A stretch of DNA of 6,026 nt, taken from the NCBI GenBank assembly GCA_018644785.1, contig JABGPV010000294.1:1-6026 (forward strand). Reading direction: 5' to 3'. Positions 1 to 5,496 of the stretch are shown here, one piece after another. A model generated the notes under the pieces. The model was not told where the DNA came from. It did not search any database and saw only the letters and a program-made list of their open reading frames with translations. Numbering within the stretch: position 1 is the first letter of the stretch; every line of letters starts with the position of its first letter. Both the position numbers and the translations under genes were made by a program. This stretch comes from Deltaproteobacteria bacterium. GTDB taxonomy: Bacteria > Desulfobacterota > DSM-4660 > Desulfatiglandales > Desulfatiglandaceae.

Positions 1-194
1 GATAAAGTTGCCTGAAAAAAGATAAGATGCTCGGTTTGAGCTGGATATGTACACTGTAATATCATGCGGAAATGCTAGTTTATGTAGATACGAAGGAAGA
101 TAATGAGAGAACTTGGTGTAGAGACGAAGCTCATGGGAGAGTCTGGTCTGTATGGTAGGAGATGTATTAAGGATTTGTATGGTGTGGGAAAAAA
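1..194. other. left flank outside the mobile element
   Basis: This is host DNA to the left of the putative insertion. Apart from the short ORF starting at 103, I see nothing identifiable. A weak promoter-like pair lies upstream of that ORF: TTTGAG at 35-40, then 16 bases, then TAATAT at 57-62. The base composition is AT-richer and purine-rich compared with the transposase genes. No RNA gene or repeat is recognised. Confidence 0.4.
103..194 (+). pseudogene. 5' part of a small ORF possibly interrupted by the mobile element
   Basis: The ATG at 103 is preceded by AAGGA (93-97) with 5-base spacing, a good ribosome-binding site. The frame reads 30 codons (MRELGVETK... to ...LYGVGK) before the putative element starts at 195; beyond that it runs on inside the element to 288, which is probably meaningless. 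If the element and one copy of the A4 duplication are removed, the frame continues without a stop from 4547 to a TAG at 4676-4678, giving a protein of about 74 residues. I do not recognise this protein or its reconstructed form, and it could be chance. Frame restoration by accident is about a one-in-three event, multiplied by the chance of no stop over some 40 codons. Confidence 0.25.
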
Positions 195-233
195 TGAAGT
201 CTGGAGATGGCAGTATGACCTGCCGGTCAGGAT
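195..233 (+). repeat. terminal inverted repeat, istB-side end
   Basis: Read inward on the plus strand, this end begins TGAAG-TC-GG, then TGGC (208-211), ACC (218-220) and GCCGGTC (222-228), then AT. The same landmarks occur in the same order on the minus strand from 4542, with small insertions and deletions between them. TGACC-TGCC-GGTCA (216-229) is also a local palindrome at this end only. There is no clear copy here of the 17-nt subterminal repeat seen at the other end; such asymmetry is known in IS21 elements. Confidence 0.5.
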
Positions 234-290
234 TTCCTTGTCCTCGAAGGATTCAGCTTGCTCACAGGGTCATGGAACTGTTTTTTGAGA

Positions 291-1073
291 TCATGATTTG
301 AGTTCTTGTGTCTCTTCCATCTTTGGCGCATGAGGTCCCTCGGTGCGATAGCTTCTGCCGCCGGGACGGATATTGATAACCTTTGCATGGTGGAGGATGC
401 GGTCGACGATGGCATGGGTAACGGATGGATTTCCCAGCGCTTCCCCCCACTGTTCAAGGCTGATTTTTGTGGTAAAAATCATTGCCACCCGTTGGTTACA
501 CACGCTGATTAGGTCTAACAGGAGGCTGGGATAGTCATGCTTGGTTCGGATAAAGTCCACGTGATCTATGATCAGAAGGTGCGCACGTGCAATACCGGCA
601 ATAACTTCATCGGTAGTATCGTCTGCGAGTGTGGCATAGAGGAGAGAAAGCAGGTTCTGAAGTCTAAAGAACAGAACGCGATAGCCTGCTTCACATGCTT
701 TGATGCCGAGGGCAGAAGCAATATGGGTTTTTCCGGTGCCGGTTTTACCTAAGATAAGGACAGTCTGTCGATTTTGGACGAAGTCTAGCTGTATGAGGTC
801 TTTGACATATTCCACATTGAGCCCTGGCTGAAATCCCCAATCGAAGTACTCGAAGGTCATTTTCCTGGGGAATTTGGCTTGCTTTACTCTTCTATCAAGT
901 GATCTTTCGGCCATAGCACGGCGTTGTTGCTGAACCAACCGGTCAAGGAATTGAATATGTCCTTGCTTTTCCTGGTGAGCATCCTCCAAAGCGATCTCAA
1001 GGATGTCGGCCATATCCTTGAGACGCAATGCTCTGAGGTCCAATTTAAGTTTTTCCAATAGAGAAGGTTTCAT
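291..1073 (-). CDS. istB: IS21-family AAA+ helper ATPase IstB
   Basis: The 260-residue product matches the usual IstB length of about 250-260. In the IS21 family, IstB is a DnaA/DnaC-like AAA+ ATPase that binds and remodels target DNA and stimulates IstA. An N-terminal helical, charged domain (about 1-90) leads to Walker A at residues 109-116 (GKTGTGKT) and Walker B hydrophobics LLIID at 166-170. Near the C terminus DRILHHAKVINI-RPGGRSYR (224-243) corresponds to the conserved IstB 'DRLLHH...SYR' region. Two positions are odd: the acidic residue normally following the Walker B aspartate is H171, and the segment resembling the sensor-1 'TSN' reads TTK (201-203). The start codon overlaps the istA stop (ATGA, 1070-1073), so translation is probably coupled. 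It is the last gene of the operon, and I see no obvious terminator in the 60 bases after it. Confidence 0.93.
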   Translation of the reverse strand: MKPSLLEKLKLDLRALRLKDMADILEIALEDAHQEKQGHIQFLDRLVQQQRRAMAERSLDRRVKQAKFPRKMTFEYFDWGFQPGLNVEYVKDLIQLDFVQNRQTVLILGKTGTGKTHIASALGIKACEAGYRVLFFRLQNLLSLLYATLADDTTDEVIAGIARAHLLIIDHVDFIRTKHDYPSLLLDLISVCNQRVAMIFTTKISLEQWGEALGNPSVTHAIVDRILHHAKVINIRPGGRSYRTEGPHAPKMEETQELKS

Positions 1074-2560
1074 TTTTCTTCCTCATTCGGTTTATTGATT
1101 ATTTTATCATATAATTCGGTGGCTTGTTCTTCCACGGCGCATGTTCGAAGCCAATCTCGGATGTTTTCCGTGACCGGGGGTATGGCCGGATTTTTTTTCT
1201 GTCCTTTTCCCTGAATAATTCTCAAAACAGCATCTGCACTGTAAGCCCCATAACGCTGTGCGTGAGCGAGAGCCCCTGTCACCACATCGGAGCCGTGGCG
1301 GTCCACATATGTGAGGATGCGCTGGAGGTGGTAACCGGCAGCCGCGCCCCGGTGTTGTTTGAGGCCGTCATAGTAATTGAGGGCGGGTTCTCCCAACCGC
1401 AGGAAAGCGTGTTTAAGGAGTTGTGTTTGCCCGGACATTTTTTTATAGACCGCCTCGTGCTCCGGAAGAACCTGCCGTTGATGTTTGCCTTTAATATAGG
1501 TGTGTTTAGCATCCAACTGCTTGTTCACCCAGATTTCCAGATGGCTTTTAAAAAGACGAACTTCGGCGGTTTGTCCGATTAGATTGGGACTGGTGCTATA
1601 GCGATTGGTATCAATGGCAACGCAAAAATCGATGTGAATGAGCCGATCGACCTTTTTAAAGAAAGTCCCTGAGATCTCATGGGACAGGGGTTTGAGATAA
1701 CCCCTCTCCCTTTCGAGTCGATCCAAGGGGCGCTCCCGGAGGGTGCCGTGGATGCGTACATTGGCAGTATTGGCCCGCCAGAGGTCTCCCCTTCGATTGA
1801 TGTCTTCCATGTCCTGAAAATCTCTGCCTGCAAGGAAGTTATGTTCAATATAGTGAAAAGGCCGTTCCACCTTTCCGTGACGTTCCTTTGCACCTGGCGG
1901 GAGAATCACGATCCGGAAGCCGTATTGGTCTGCGAACGCCTTAAATTGAGGGTTGATCCAAACCTTTGAGGGGCCGGTATGGCGCCCTACTGTGGTCATG
2001 TTGTCGTAGGTCATGGTGACAGGGACGGCGCCCAATTCCTGGAAGGCCATTTCGTGAAGATTTATGACGCTTTCAAGGGTTTGATCTGTGAAATGGCGGT
2101 GATAAATCCATCGGCTGAAGCACAATACAACGGAACCGGTTTGCACAACGGTTCGTCGTCCTCCCATAATAACCTGATGGGGACTCCAGTCCATCTGCCC
2201 TTCTTCACCCGGGGGATGATCAATGGGGGGCCTGGGTTTTCTATAGGGAGTTGGCCGGACAATGCGGATATGGTCTTTGAGGATGGTATACTTTCCGTCA
2301 TAACCGAGCTCCTGTATTTCCTCCAAAACCCGTACGGCTGAAAGATTCTGTTCACGGACGAGTACCCCGATCTTGGCCTTATAGGGGTCCAGTTTGCTGG
2401 GTCTGGGATGAGAGACCGGAGCATGAACAGGTCCCTGGTTGAGAACTCGTCGCACGGCCTTGCGACTGACGCCTGCTTTTTTGGCGGTTTGTCTGATGAA
2501 ACCGGTCTCTTTAAAAAACTTCAGCACAAGGGCTGTTTGTTCTTCCGTTAACCAGCTCAT
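1070..2560 (-). CDS. istA: IS21-family DDE transposase IstA
   Basis: The 496-residue product is typical of IstA in length. IstA is the DDE recombinase of IS21 elements; it binds the multiple terminal repeats and joins the ends to target DNA with IstB. An N-terminal helix-turn-helix (about residues 8-40, with QTAKKAGVSRKAVRRVL) is followed by the RNase H-like catalytic core. The likely catalytic triad is D124 (GQMDWSP), D186 (TYDNMTT) and E232 (HGKVERPFHYIEHNFL). The C-terminal half (about 300-430) is the beta-barrel and end-binding part, with the family-typical DTNRYSTSP stretch near 317-325. The gene overlaps both neighbours by ATGA (2557-2560 and 1070-1073). The frame is intact with no frameshift. 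Upstream of its start a GGAGGAACA stretch inside the previous gene supplies a strong ribosome-binding site. Confidence 0.96.
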   Translation of the reverse strand: MSWLTEEQTALVLKFFKETGFIRQTAKKAGVSRKAVRRVLNQGPVHAPVSHPRPSKLDPYKAKIGVLVREQNLSAVRVLEEIQELGYDGKYTILKDHIRIVRPTPYRKPRPPIDHPPGEEGQMDWSPHQVIMGGRRTVVQTGSVVLCFSRWIYHRHFTDQTLESVINLHEMAFQELGAVPVTMTYDNMTTVGRHTGPSKVWINPQFKAFADQYGFRIVILPPGAKERHGKVERPFHYIEHNFLAGRDFQDMEDINRRGDLWRANTANVRIHGTLRERPLDRLERERGYLKPLSHEISGTFFKKVDRLIHIDFCVAIDTNRYSTSPNLIGQTAEVRLFKSHLEIWVNKQLDAKHTYIKGKHQRQVLPEHEAVYKKMSGQTQLLKHAFLRLGEPALNYYDGLKQHRGAAAGYHLQRILTYVDRHGSDVVTGALAHAQRYGAYSADAVLRIIQGKGQKKNPAIPPVTENIRDWLRTCAVEEQATELYDKIINKPNEEEK

Positions 2561-3384
2561 TGTTCCTCCAAGTTTTTTTCAATGGTGTGGATCTCTGACT
2601 TTATCTGAGTTAAACAAGATTTGAGTTGGACATTTGAATCCGGATATTGAAATGGTGTATCCAATCGTTTTTTGAATACCAAAAGGATTTTCCGGATCTT
2701 TTGGAGGGCCGAAAGGCCGGTCTGTTCCTCGTTGACAAGGGCCAAAGCTTCTTTTGGGGAACGAAGGAGGAACTGTTTTTTTTCCGGTTCTTTGGTTTTA
2801 CACCAAATGTCTGTCAACAGATGGATATCCTTAAGACAGAGACCATGGCGTTGAATCGCGGCGGAAAAGTCTCCCTGGTTGCACAGCGCAACCCGAGCCA
2901 GGACCGCAACAGCCCCGGGGGGAAGGAGTTCCATACGAAGATCTTCCAGGATTTCTGGTGCAAGCCTACGAATGATCATCAGCCGTCGGTTGACCCAAGA
3001 CTTATGATGATCCAGCAATTCGGCCACCTCGGTTTGTTTGAGACCATCTTGATCAACCAGTTCCCGGATCAGCATGGCCTCCTGTATAAAGGAAAGGCGT
3101 ACCGTCCGATTCATGAGATACATCATGCTCTTGGCCTTCGTGAGGTCTACATCGATAAGAATCGCCTTAAGGGATTCCAATCCAAGGCTTTGGGCGGCCC
3201 AATATCGCTTAAAGCCATCAATGAGGATGTAAGGCTTTTCTTCTCCCACTAGAACGACCGGCGTCAGCTGCCCCCGCTTTTCCATGGAATGGGCCATGTT
3301 TCGAATGGCCAGGGCTGTGGGAGATCGCAATTGAAGAAATCGTAGATCCATTTGATCCATGGCAATAGAAAGGTTTTTGGTCAT
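2557..3384 (-). CDS. ParB/Srx-domain DNA-binding protein in the transposon operon
   Basis: The 275-residue product has a ParB-like N-terminal domain: residues 27-46 (IRNMAHSMEKRGQLTPVVLV) match the box I 'I..S....G...P..V' pattern, and 51-64 (PYILIDGFKRYWAA) match the box II 'Y.LI.G.RR..A' pattern. A helix-turn-helix follows at about 115-136 (LKQTEVAELLDHHKSWVNRRL), then a ParB-like helical region with LLPPGAVAVLARV (153-165). A basic and acidic helical tail ends at 275. Canonical ParB proteins are CTP-dependent DNA clamps used in chromosome or plasmid partition. Here GERR is GFKR and the ENxxR motif appears as N92-R93-T-V-R96, so CTP hydrolysis is doubtful. No ParA gene is present. Its position directly before istA, overlapping by ATGA, argues for a role in transposition (end binding, target choice or immunity) rather than partition. 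The family call is strong and the role is inferred. Confidence 0.85.
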   Translation of the reverse strand: MTKNLSIAMDQMDLRFLQLRSPTALAIRNMAHSMEKRGQLTPVVLVGEEKPYILIDGFKRYWAAQSLGLESLKAILIDVDLTKAKSMMYLMNRTVRLSFIQEAMLIRELVDQDGLKQTEVAELLDHHKSWVNRRLMIIRRLAPEILEDLRMELLPPGAVAVLARVALCNQGDFSAAIQRHGLCLKDIHLLTDIWCKTKEPEKKQFLLRSPKEALALVNEEQTGLSALQKIRKILLVFKKRLDTPFQYPDSNVQLKSCLTQIKSEIHTIEKNLEEQ

Positions 3385-3788
3385 CGGGATAAAACCTCAT
3401 GCAGTATTTGATGGATGGTGGCGGGGTCCCGCTGTTTCATCTCGTCCATGTCCGTGATGGGGTGCAGTTCTCCCCCTACCGGGATTTTAGGCAATGACAG
3501 GACCTGAAAAAGACGTCCGTCAAAAGCGATCAGATCCTTTTTGATCAGGTCGTTTCGAGCAGAAATGTAGTCATCCACCGTGATCTTCAGCAGGTTGCTG
3601 ATCTTGTCATAGGGGTAATAGGAAAGCCCTTTTCGATCCCCCACCAAAACCAGAAAAACATAGAGCAACAGGGCGTGATGACCCAGTGTCTCCCAAAAAC
3701 CATCTCGTAAAAAGCGATGCTCCAAAAAACCAAAACTCCCGTTGACAGCACGTACTCTTTCAGGACAAAGAACTCTTTTTTCAATCAT
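3381..3788 (-). CDS. small winged-helix-like DNA-binding protein of the transposon operon
   Basis: The 135-residue product has a predicted winged helix-turn-helix at about residues 35-98. A helix around GHHALLLYVFLVLVGDRKG is followed by DKISNLLKITVDDYISARNDLIKKDLIAFDGRLFQVLSLP. This is the 'do A, fail to differentiate, then bind' layout of replication-initiator or MarR-like wings: a helix, a recognition helix over ISARNDLIKKDLIAF, then a beta wing ending in QVLSLP. I recall similar small proteins beside IS21-type transposases in proteobacteria, but cannot verify this here. The N-terminal 30 residues (CPERVRAV...FLEHRFLRDGFWE) carry conserved-looking aromatic and basic residues, and the C-terminal 35 are an acidic, helical tail. 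The gene overlaps the zinc-finger gene upstream and the ParB-like gene downstream by ATGA. A likely job is binding the element ends or the operon promoter; this is inference. Confidence 0.7.
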   Translation of the reverse strand: MIEKRVLCPERVRAVNGSFGFLEHRFLRDGFWETLGHHALLLYVFLVLVGDRKGLSYYPYDKISNLLKITVDDYISARNDLIKKDLIAFDGRLFQVLSLPKIPVGGELHPITDMDEMKQRDPATIHQILHEVLSR

Positions 3789-4213
3789 TTTTCGGCTCCT
3801 TTCAAGAATCTCTCTCTCTTAAGGTCCTTTTCCTCTGAAAAGACCTTCCCTCCATAAGCCCGACGGGGAAATTGGGCCACCACAATCCCGGATAATCCGC
3901 AAAACAGACATTTGGATTGGTTTCCGGACCGTTCTGGAAGTTCTATATCACAGGCTTCCCGGGGTGTCGTAGTCACATCAGCCACGGTTTTTTTATTATT
4001 TTTTATCCTTCGCTTTTCTTCATACTCCCGGTGTGTTTTCTTACCTTTCTCTGTCTGGCGATATTGCCTCTGGGCCTCCCGGTGCATCTCCCTCTGGCAT
4101 CTCTTTCGGCATATTTTTCCACAGTAGACCTGCCCACGCCAACATCGTCGGCAGATATAAAAAACCCGCCCACAATATTTGCACTGCACCTCTTTTAAAA
4201 GTACCTCATCCAC
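3785..4213 (-). CDS. cysteine-rich zinc-finger-like protein, first gene of the transposon operon
   Basis: This 142-residue protein starts at GTG 4213. The ATG at 4209 is out of frame, while AAGG (4222-4225) lies 8 bases before the GTG. Cysteines at 11, 14, 21, 24, 31, 35 and 39 form CxxC-x6-CxxC-x6-C-x3-C, a likely two-zinc cluster. A strongly basic, helical stretch follows (about 36-75, rich in R, K, Q and E). After a polar linker comes a second pair, C102-x2-C105 (CLFCG), with C88 as a possible extra ligand. The composition suggests nucleic-acid binding. I recall 'CxxCGRxF...CxRGQxYC' proteins next to IS21-like transposases, but know of no experimental function. The ATGA overlap with the next gene and its place as the first cistron suggest a structural or regulatory partner of the transposition machinery. 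Ordinary zinc-ribbon transcription factors are an alternative. Confidence 0.7.
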   Translation of the reverse strand: MDEVLLKEVQCKYCGRVFYICRRCWRGQVYCGKICRKRCQREMHREAQRQYRQTEKGKKTHREYEEKRRIKNNKKTVADVTTTPREACDIELPERSGNQSKCLFCGLSGIVVAQFPRRAYGGKVFSEEKDLKRERFLKGAEK

Positions 4214-4232
4214 TATTCCGACCTTGCAATCC

Positions 4233-4275
4233 GCCGGAAAAAGAGCTAAAAAAGTTCCCTGTTGTGGCTTCCGGC
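4233..4275 (-). other. inverted repeat in the operon leader between terminator and first gene
   Basis: GCCGGAA (4233-4239) and TTCCGGC (4269-4275) are perfect 7-base complements separated by 29 bases. In the transcript this stem would sit just downstream of the terminator and close to the ribosome-binding site of the GTG start at 4213. A further CCGG at 4281-4284 could compete for pairing. It could belong to a regulated leader or be a protein-binding palindrome; there is no evidence that decides. Confidence 0.35.
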
Positions 4276-4289
4276 ACTATCCGGTGGTC

Positions 4290-4326
4290 AAAAAAAGAAG
4301 GCCCGAAGCTGCTACTTCGGGCCTTC
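4290..4326 (-). terminator. strong Rho-independent terminator upstream of the operon
   Basis: On the minus strand a perfect 12-bp stem (GAAGGCCCGAAG paired with its complement; plus-strand arms 4297-4308 and 4315-4326) with a 6-base loop is followed immediately by seven T's (4290-4296). It stops transcription heading into the operon, about 75 bases before the first start codon. It could insulate the element from outside transcription, act as an attenuator, or end a short RNA started near 4405. On the plus strand no T-run follows the stem, so it is one-directional. Confidence 0.85.
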
Positions 4327-4412
4327 CACACCCATTCTCTAAAACAAATCCGATCTCTTGCCTCCAAGGCTTTTCCCCGAGAAGAACAAAACCAGATCCA
4401 AAGAAAATAGAT

Positions 4413-4448
4413 TTTATAGAAAATTATAGAAAAGTAAATCTACATCAA
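4413..4448 (-). promoter_or_regulatory. putative outward-inward promoter at the upstream end of the element
   Basis: On the minus strand TATAAT (4423-4428) is a perfect -10 hexamer, and a second overlapping-type TATAAA lies at 4413-4418. TTGATG (4443-4448) is a possible -35 for the first, but only 14 bases separate them, which is short. Spacing to the second -10 is too long. Transcription would start near 4405-4416 and run toward the terminator at 4290-4326 and, if it reads through, the five genes. It is the only promoter-like sequence I see upstream of the operon inside the element. Confidence 0.4.
4414..4433. repeat. 10-bp tandem repeat over the putative promoter
   Basis: TTATAGAAAA occurs twice in perfect tandem (4414-4423, 4424-4433). 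Each copy contains a -10-like hexamer on the minus strand. The 10-bp period equals one DNA turn, so two bound proteins would lie on the same face. Confidence 0.7.
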
Positions 4449-4461
4449 CGACTCCTCATAC

Positions 4462-4503
4462 CGCCATACATGGGTCCCTCATCAATCGCCATAGGTGGGT
4501 CCC
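4462..4503. repeat. two subterminal direct repeats at the upstream element end
   Basis: CGCCATACATGGGTCCC (4462-4478) and CGCCATAGGTGGGTCCC (4487-4503) match at 15 of 17 positions, with a 25-base period. IS21-family ends are known to carry several internal copies of transposase-binding repeats, so these are probably IstA-binding sites. The pair is enclosed by inverted copies: ACCGCC (4460-4465) with GGCGGT (4513-4518), and CATGGG (4469-4474) with CCCATG (4501-4506). Confidence 0.75.
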
Positions 4504-4542
4504 ATGCCGACCGGCGGTGACAGCCAACCCACCGGATCTACA
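4504..4542 (-). repeat. terminal inverted repeat, operon-upstream end
   Basis: Read inward on the minus strand from 4542, this end begins TGTAGATCCGG, then TGGC, CACC and GCCGGTC, then CAT. It mirrors the end at 195-233 in length and in the order of shared blocks. The GCCGGTC core is at 4509-4515 and TGGC at 4523-4526. The outermost bases of the element on the plus strand are CA, then an A4 run. Confidence 0.5.
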
Positions 4543-4861
4543 AAAACCTCTTGCTTTTTTGTCTCAAGTATTCCGTTAGGATGCCGATGGTAGACGCAGT
4601 AGATGCCCAATCAGCAATGAATGGTGTGCTTTTCCTGGCATGTAAATACCTAAAGTCTATAGGGGAAATGGGCATATAGGATTCGGAACATCCTGGGATG
4701 TAAGGCTAAAGCTGGAAATCAATGGTAAACCAAGCTTACAATTCATGTTGACCCAGCCCACCGTACGGTAAAAAACAGTAGACACAAAAGTCGATTTTGA
4801 GATTTGTAATCAGCCAAATGATAAGGATAAAAAGATGATTAAATCCAAAAGGAGATGCTCT
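4543..4861. other. intergenic right flank between element and exported-protein gene
   Basis: No complete gene is recognised. The frame of the possibly interrupted left-flank ORF is open from 4547 to the TAG at 4676-4678 (about 43 codons, including MPMVDAVDAQSAMNG near 4580). A 14-base palindrome ACATCC-TG-GGATGT lies at 4688-4701 and could be an operator. TTGACC at 4748-4753 is a good -35, but only poor A-rich -10 candidates follow it, so the promoter of the downstream gene is not placed with confidence. Confidence 0.4.
4850..4854 (+). promoter_or_regulatory. ribosome-binding site that selects the start at 4862
   Basis: AGGAG is placed 7 bases before ATG 4862. An alternative in-frame ATG at 4835 has only a weaker AAGGAT upstream and would put nine basic residues before the signal peptide, so 4862 is preferred. 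Confidence 0.75.
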
Positions 4862-5356
4862 ATGAAAAAAACGTTGTTTTCCGTTCTTCTCGCGATGTTT
4901 GTCACGGGATTCCTCATCAGTTCCGCTTCAGCCCAACAGGTGTGTTGGAAACTCGAGAAAGGTTTATACGAAAATGCTTCCATTGAGTTCAGGCTGTCTT
5001 TTCTGTCTATGGGCGATGGAAATTACTTATTGGTCGGCTCTTCGTACGCAACCTTGGGCGTCGATTCATCTCAGATCATTCGCAGAGTGGTCACGGGAGG
5101 GGCCGTTTTGGTGAACGAAAACGAGTTCGAAGTGTCCCTCAATAGCTCCGACATCAGCGATCGTGAGCAGACGGAGGCGGTGGAAAGCCTGGCCATCTCT
5201 GATATCCATTTCCTGCTGGACAGCAGCTTGAACGGTGCGTATCATATTGTCAATGTTCAGTACGCTGACAAGTCGAACCCGGAATCCGTACTAGACACGG
5301 CTTCTTTCCAGGGCGTCGTCAAGGCCATAGAGTGCAGCGAATTTCCCCCGAAATAA
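4862..5356 (+). CDS. small exported protein of unknown function
   Basis: The product is 164 residues with a classical Sec signal peptide: MKKTL, a hydrophobic core to about residue 18, and SASA before a likely cleavage after A24, giving a mature protein starting QQVCW. There is no lipobox cysteine at the cleavage site, so it should be soluble in the periplasm or secreted. The mature chain of about 140 residues has two cysteines, C28 and C158, near its two ends and may be closed by a disulfide. Alternating hydrophobic and polar stretches (for example IEFRLSFLSMGDGNYLLVGSSYATLG at about 41-66) suggest a mostly beta fold. I do not recognise the family. The gene is on the opposite strand from the element and outside its proposed end, so it is host DNA and likely monocistronic. 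Confidence 0.85.
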   Translation: MKKTLFSVLLAMFVTGFLISSASAQQVCWKLEKGLYENASIEFRLSFLSMGDGNYLLVGSSYATLGVDSSQIIRRVVTGGAVLVNENEFEVSLNSSDISDREQTEAVESLAISDIHFLLDSSLNGAYHIVNVQYADKSNPESVLDTASFQGVVKAIECSEFPPK

Positions 5357-5496
5357 ACATCCTGTAATCGGGTTTCTGACGCTAGCTCGTGTCCGTCCAT
5401 GAATGAGAAAATTTGTTCGAGTTCAAGGGATGCGATAATTGTACATTGTTGCTGCCTAAAAAGCCTGTGATATAAACAAATTGGGGAATTAGGTAA

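Larger units (their letters stand above)
195..4542 (-). mobile_element. expanded IS21-family element carrying five genes
   Basis: The element holds istA and istB, the diagnostic pair of the IS21 family, plus three co-oriented upstream genes joined to them by 4-bp overlaps. The ends proposed here start with TG and end with CA, as usual for IS21 elements. They are imperfect inverted repeats of 39 nt each (195-233 and 4504-4542). Six A's at 189-194 adjoin one end and four A's at 4543-4546 adjoin the other, consistent with a 4-bp target duplication; IS21 elements usually make 4-8 bp. The length is about 4.35 kb against roughly 2-2.5 kb for classical IS21 members, and the excess is the three extra genes and a long leader. 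All five reading frames are intact, so the element may be active. The identity as IS21-type is certain, but the exact ends are inferred by eye from a gapped alignment and an A-rich duplication. Confidence 0.65.

Noticed and set aside
227..457. Open frames on both strands overlapping istB, istA and the ParB-like gene, some over 100 codons (for example 1124-1582 plus, 2647-3252 plus).
   Set aside because: They lie opposite or inside strongly supported conserved genes, lack ribosome-binding sites and have no recognisable protein features.
2557..3384. A plasmid or chromosome partition locus because of the ParB-like gene.
   Set aside because: There is no ParA gene and no parS-like array, and the gene is translationally coupled to a transposase.
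211..4523. CAG trinucleotide flanking both ends (211-213 and 4521-4523) as a target duplication with shorter element ends.
   Set aside because: The inverted-repeat similarity continues outward past these positions to TG at 195 and 4542, and 3 bp is short for the IS21 family.
4748..4776. Promoter for the exported-protein gene based on TTGACC at 4748-4753.
   Set aside because: At 15-18 bases downstream there are only A-runs and no convincing -10 hexamer; I could not place it with confidence.
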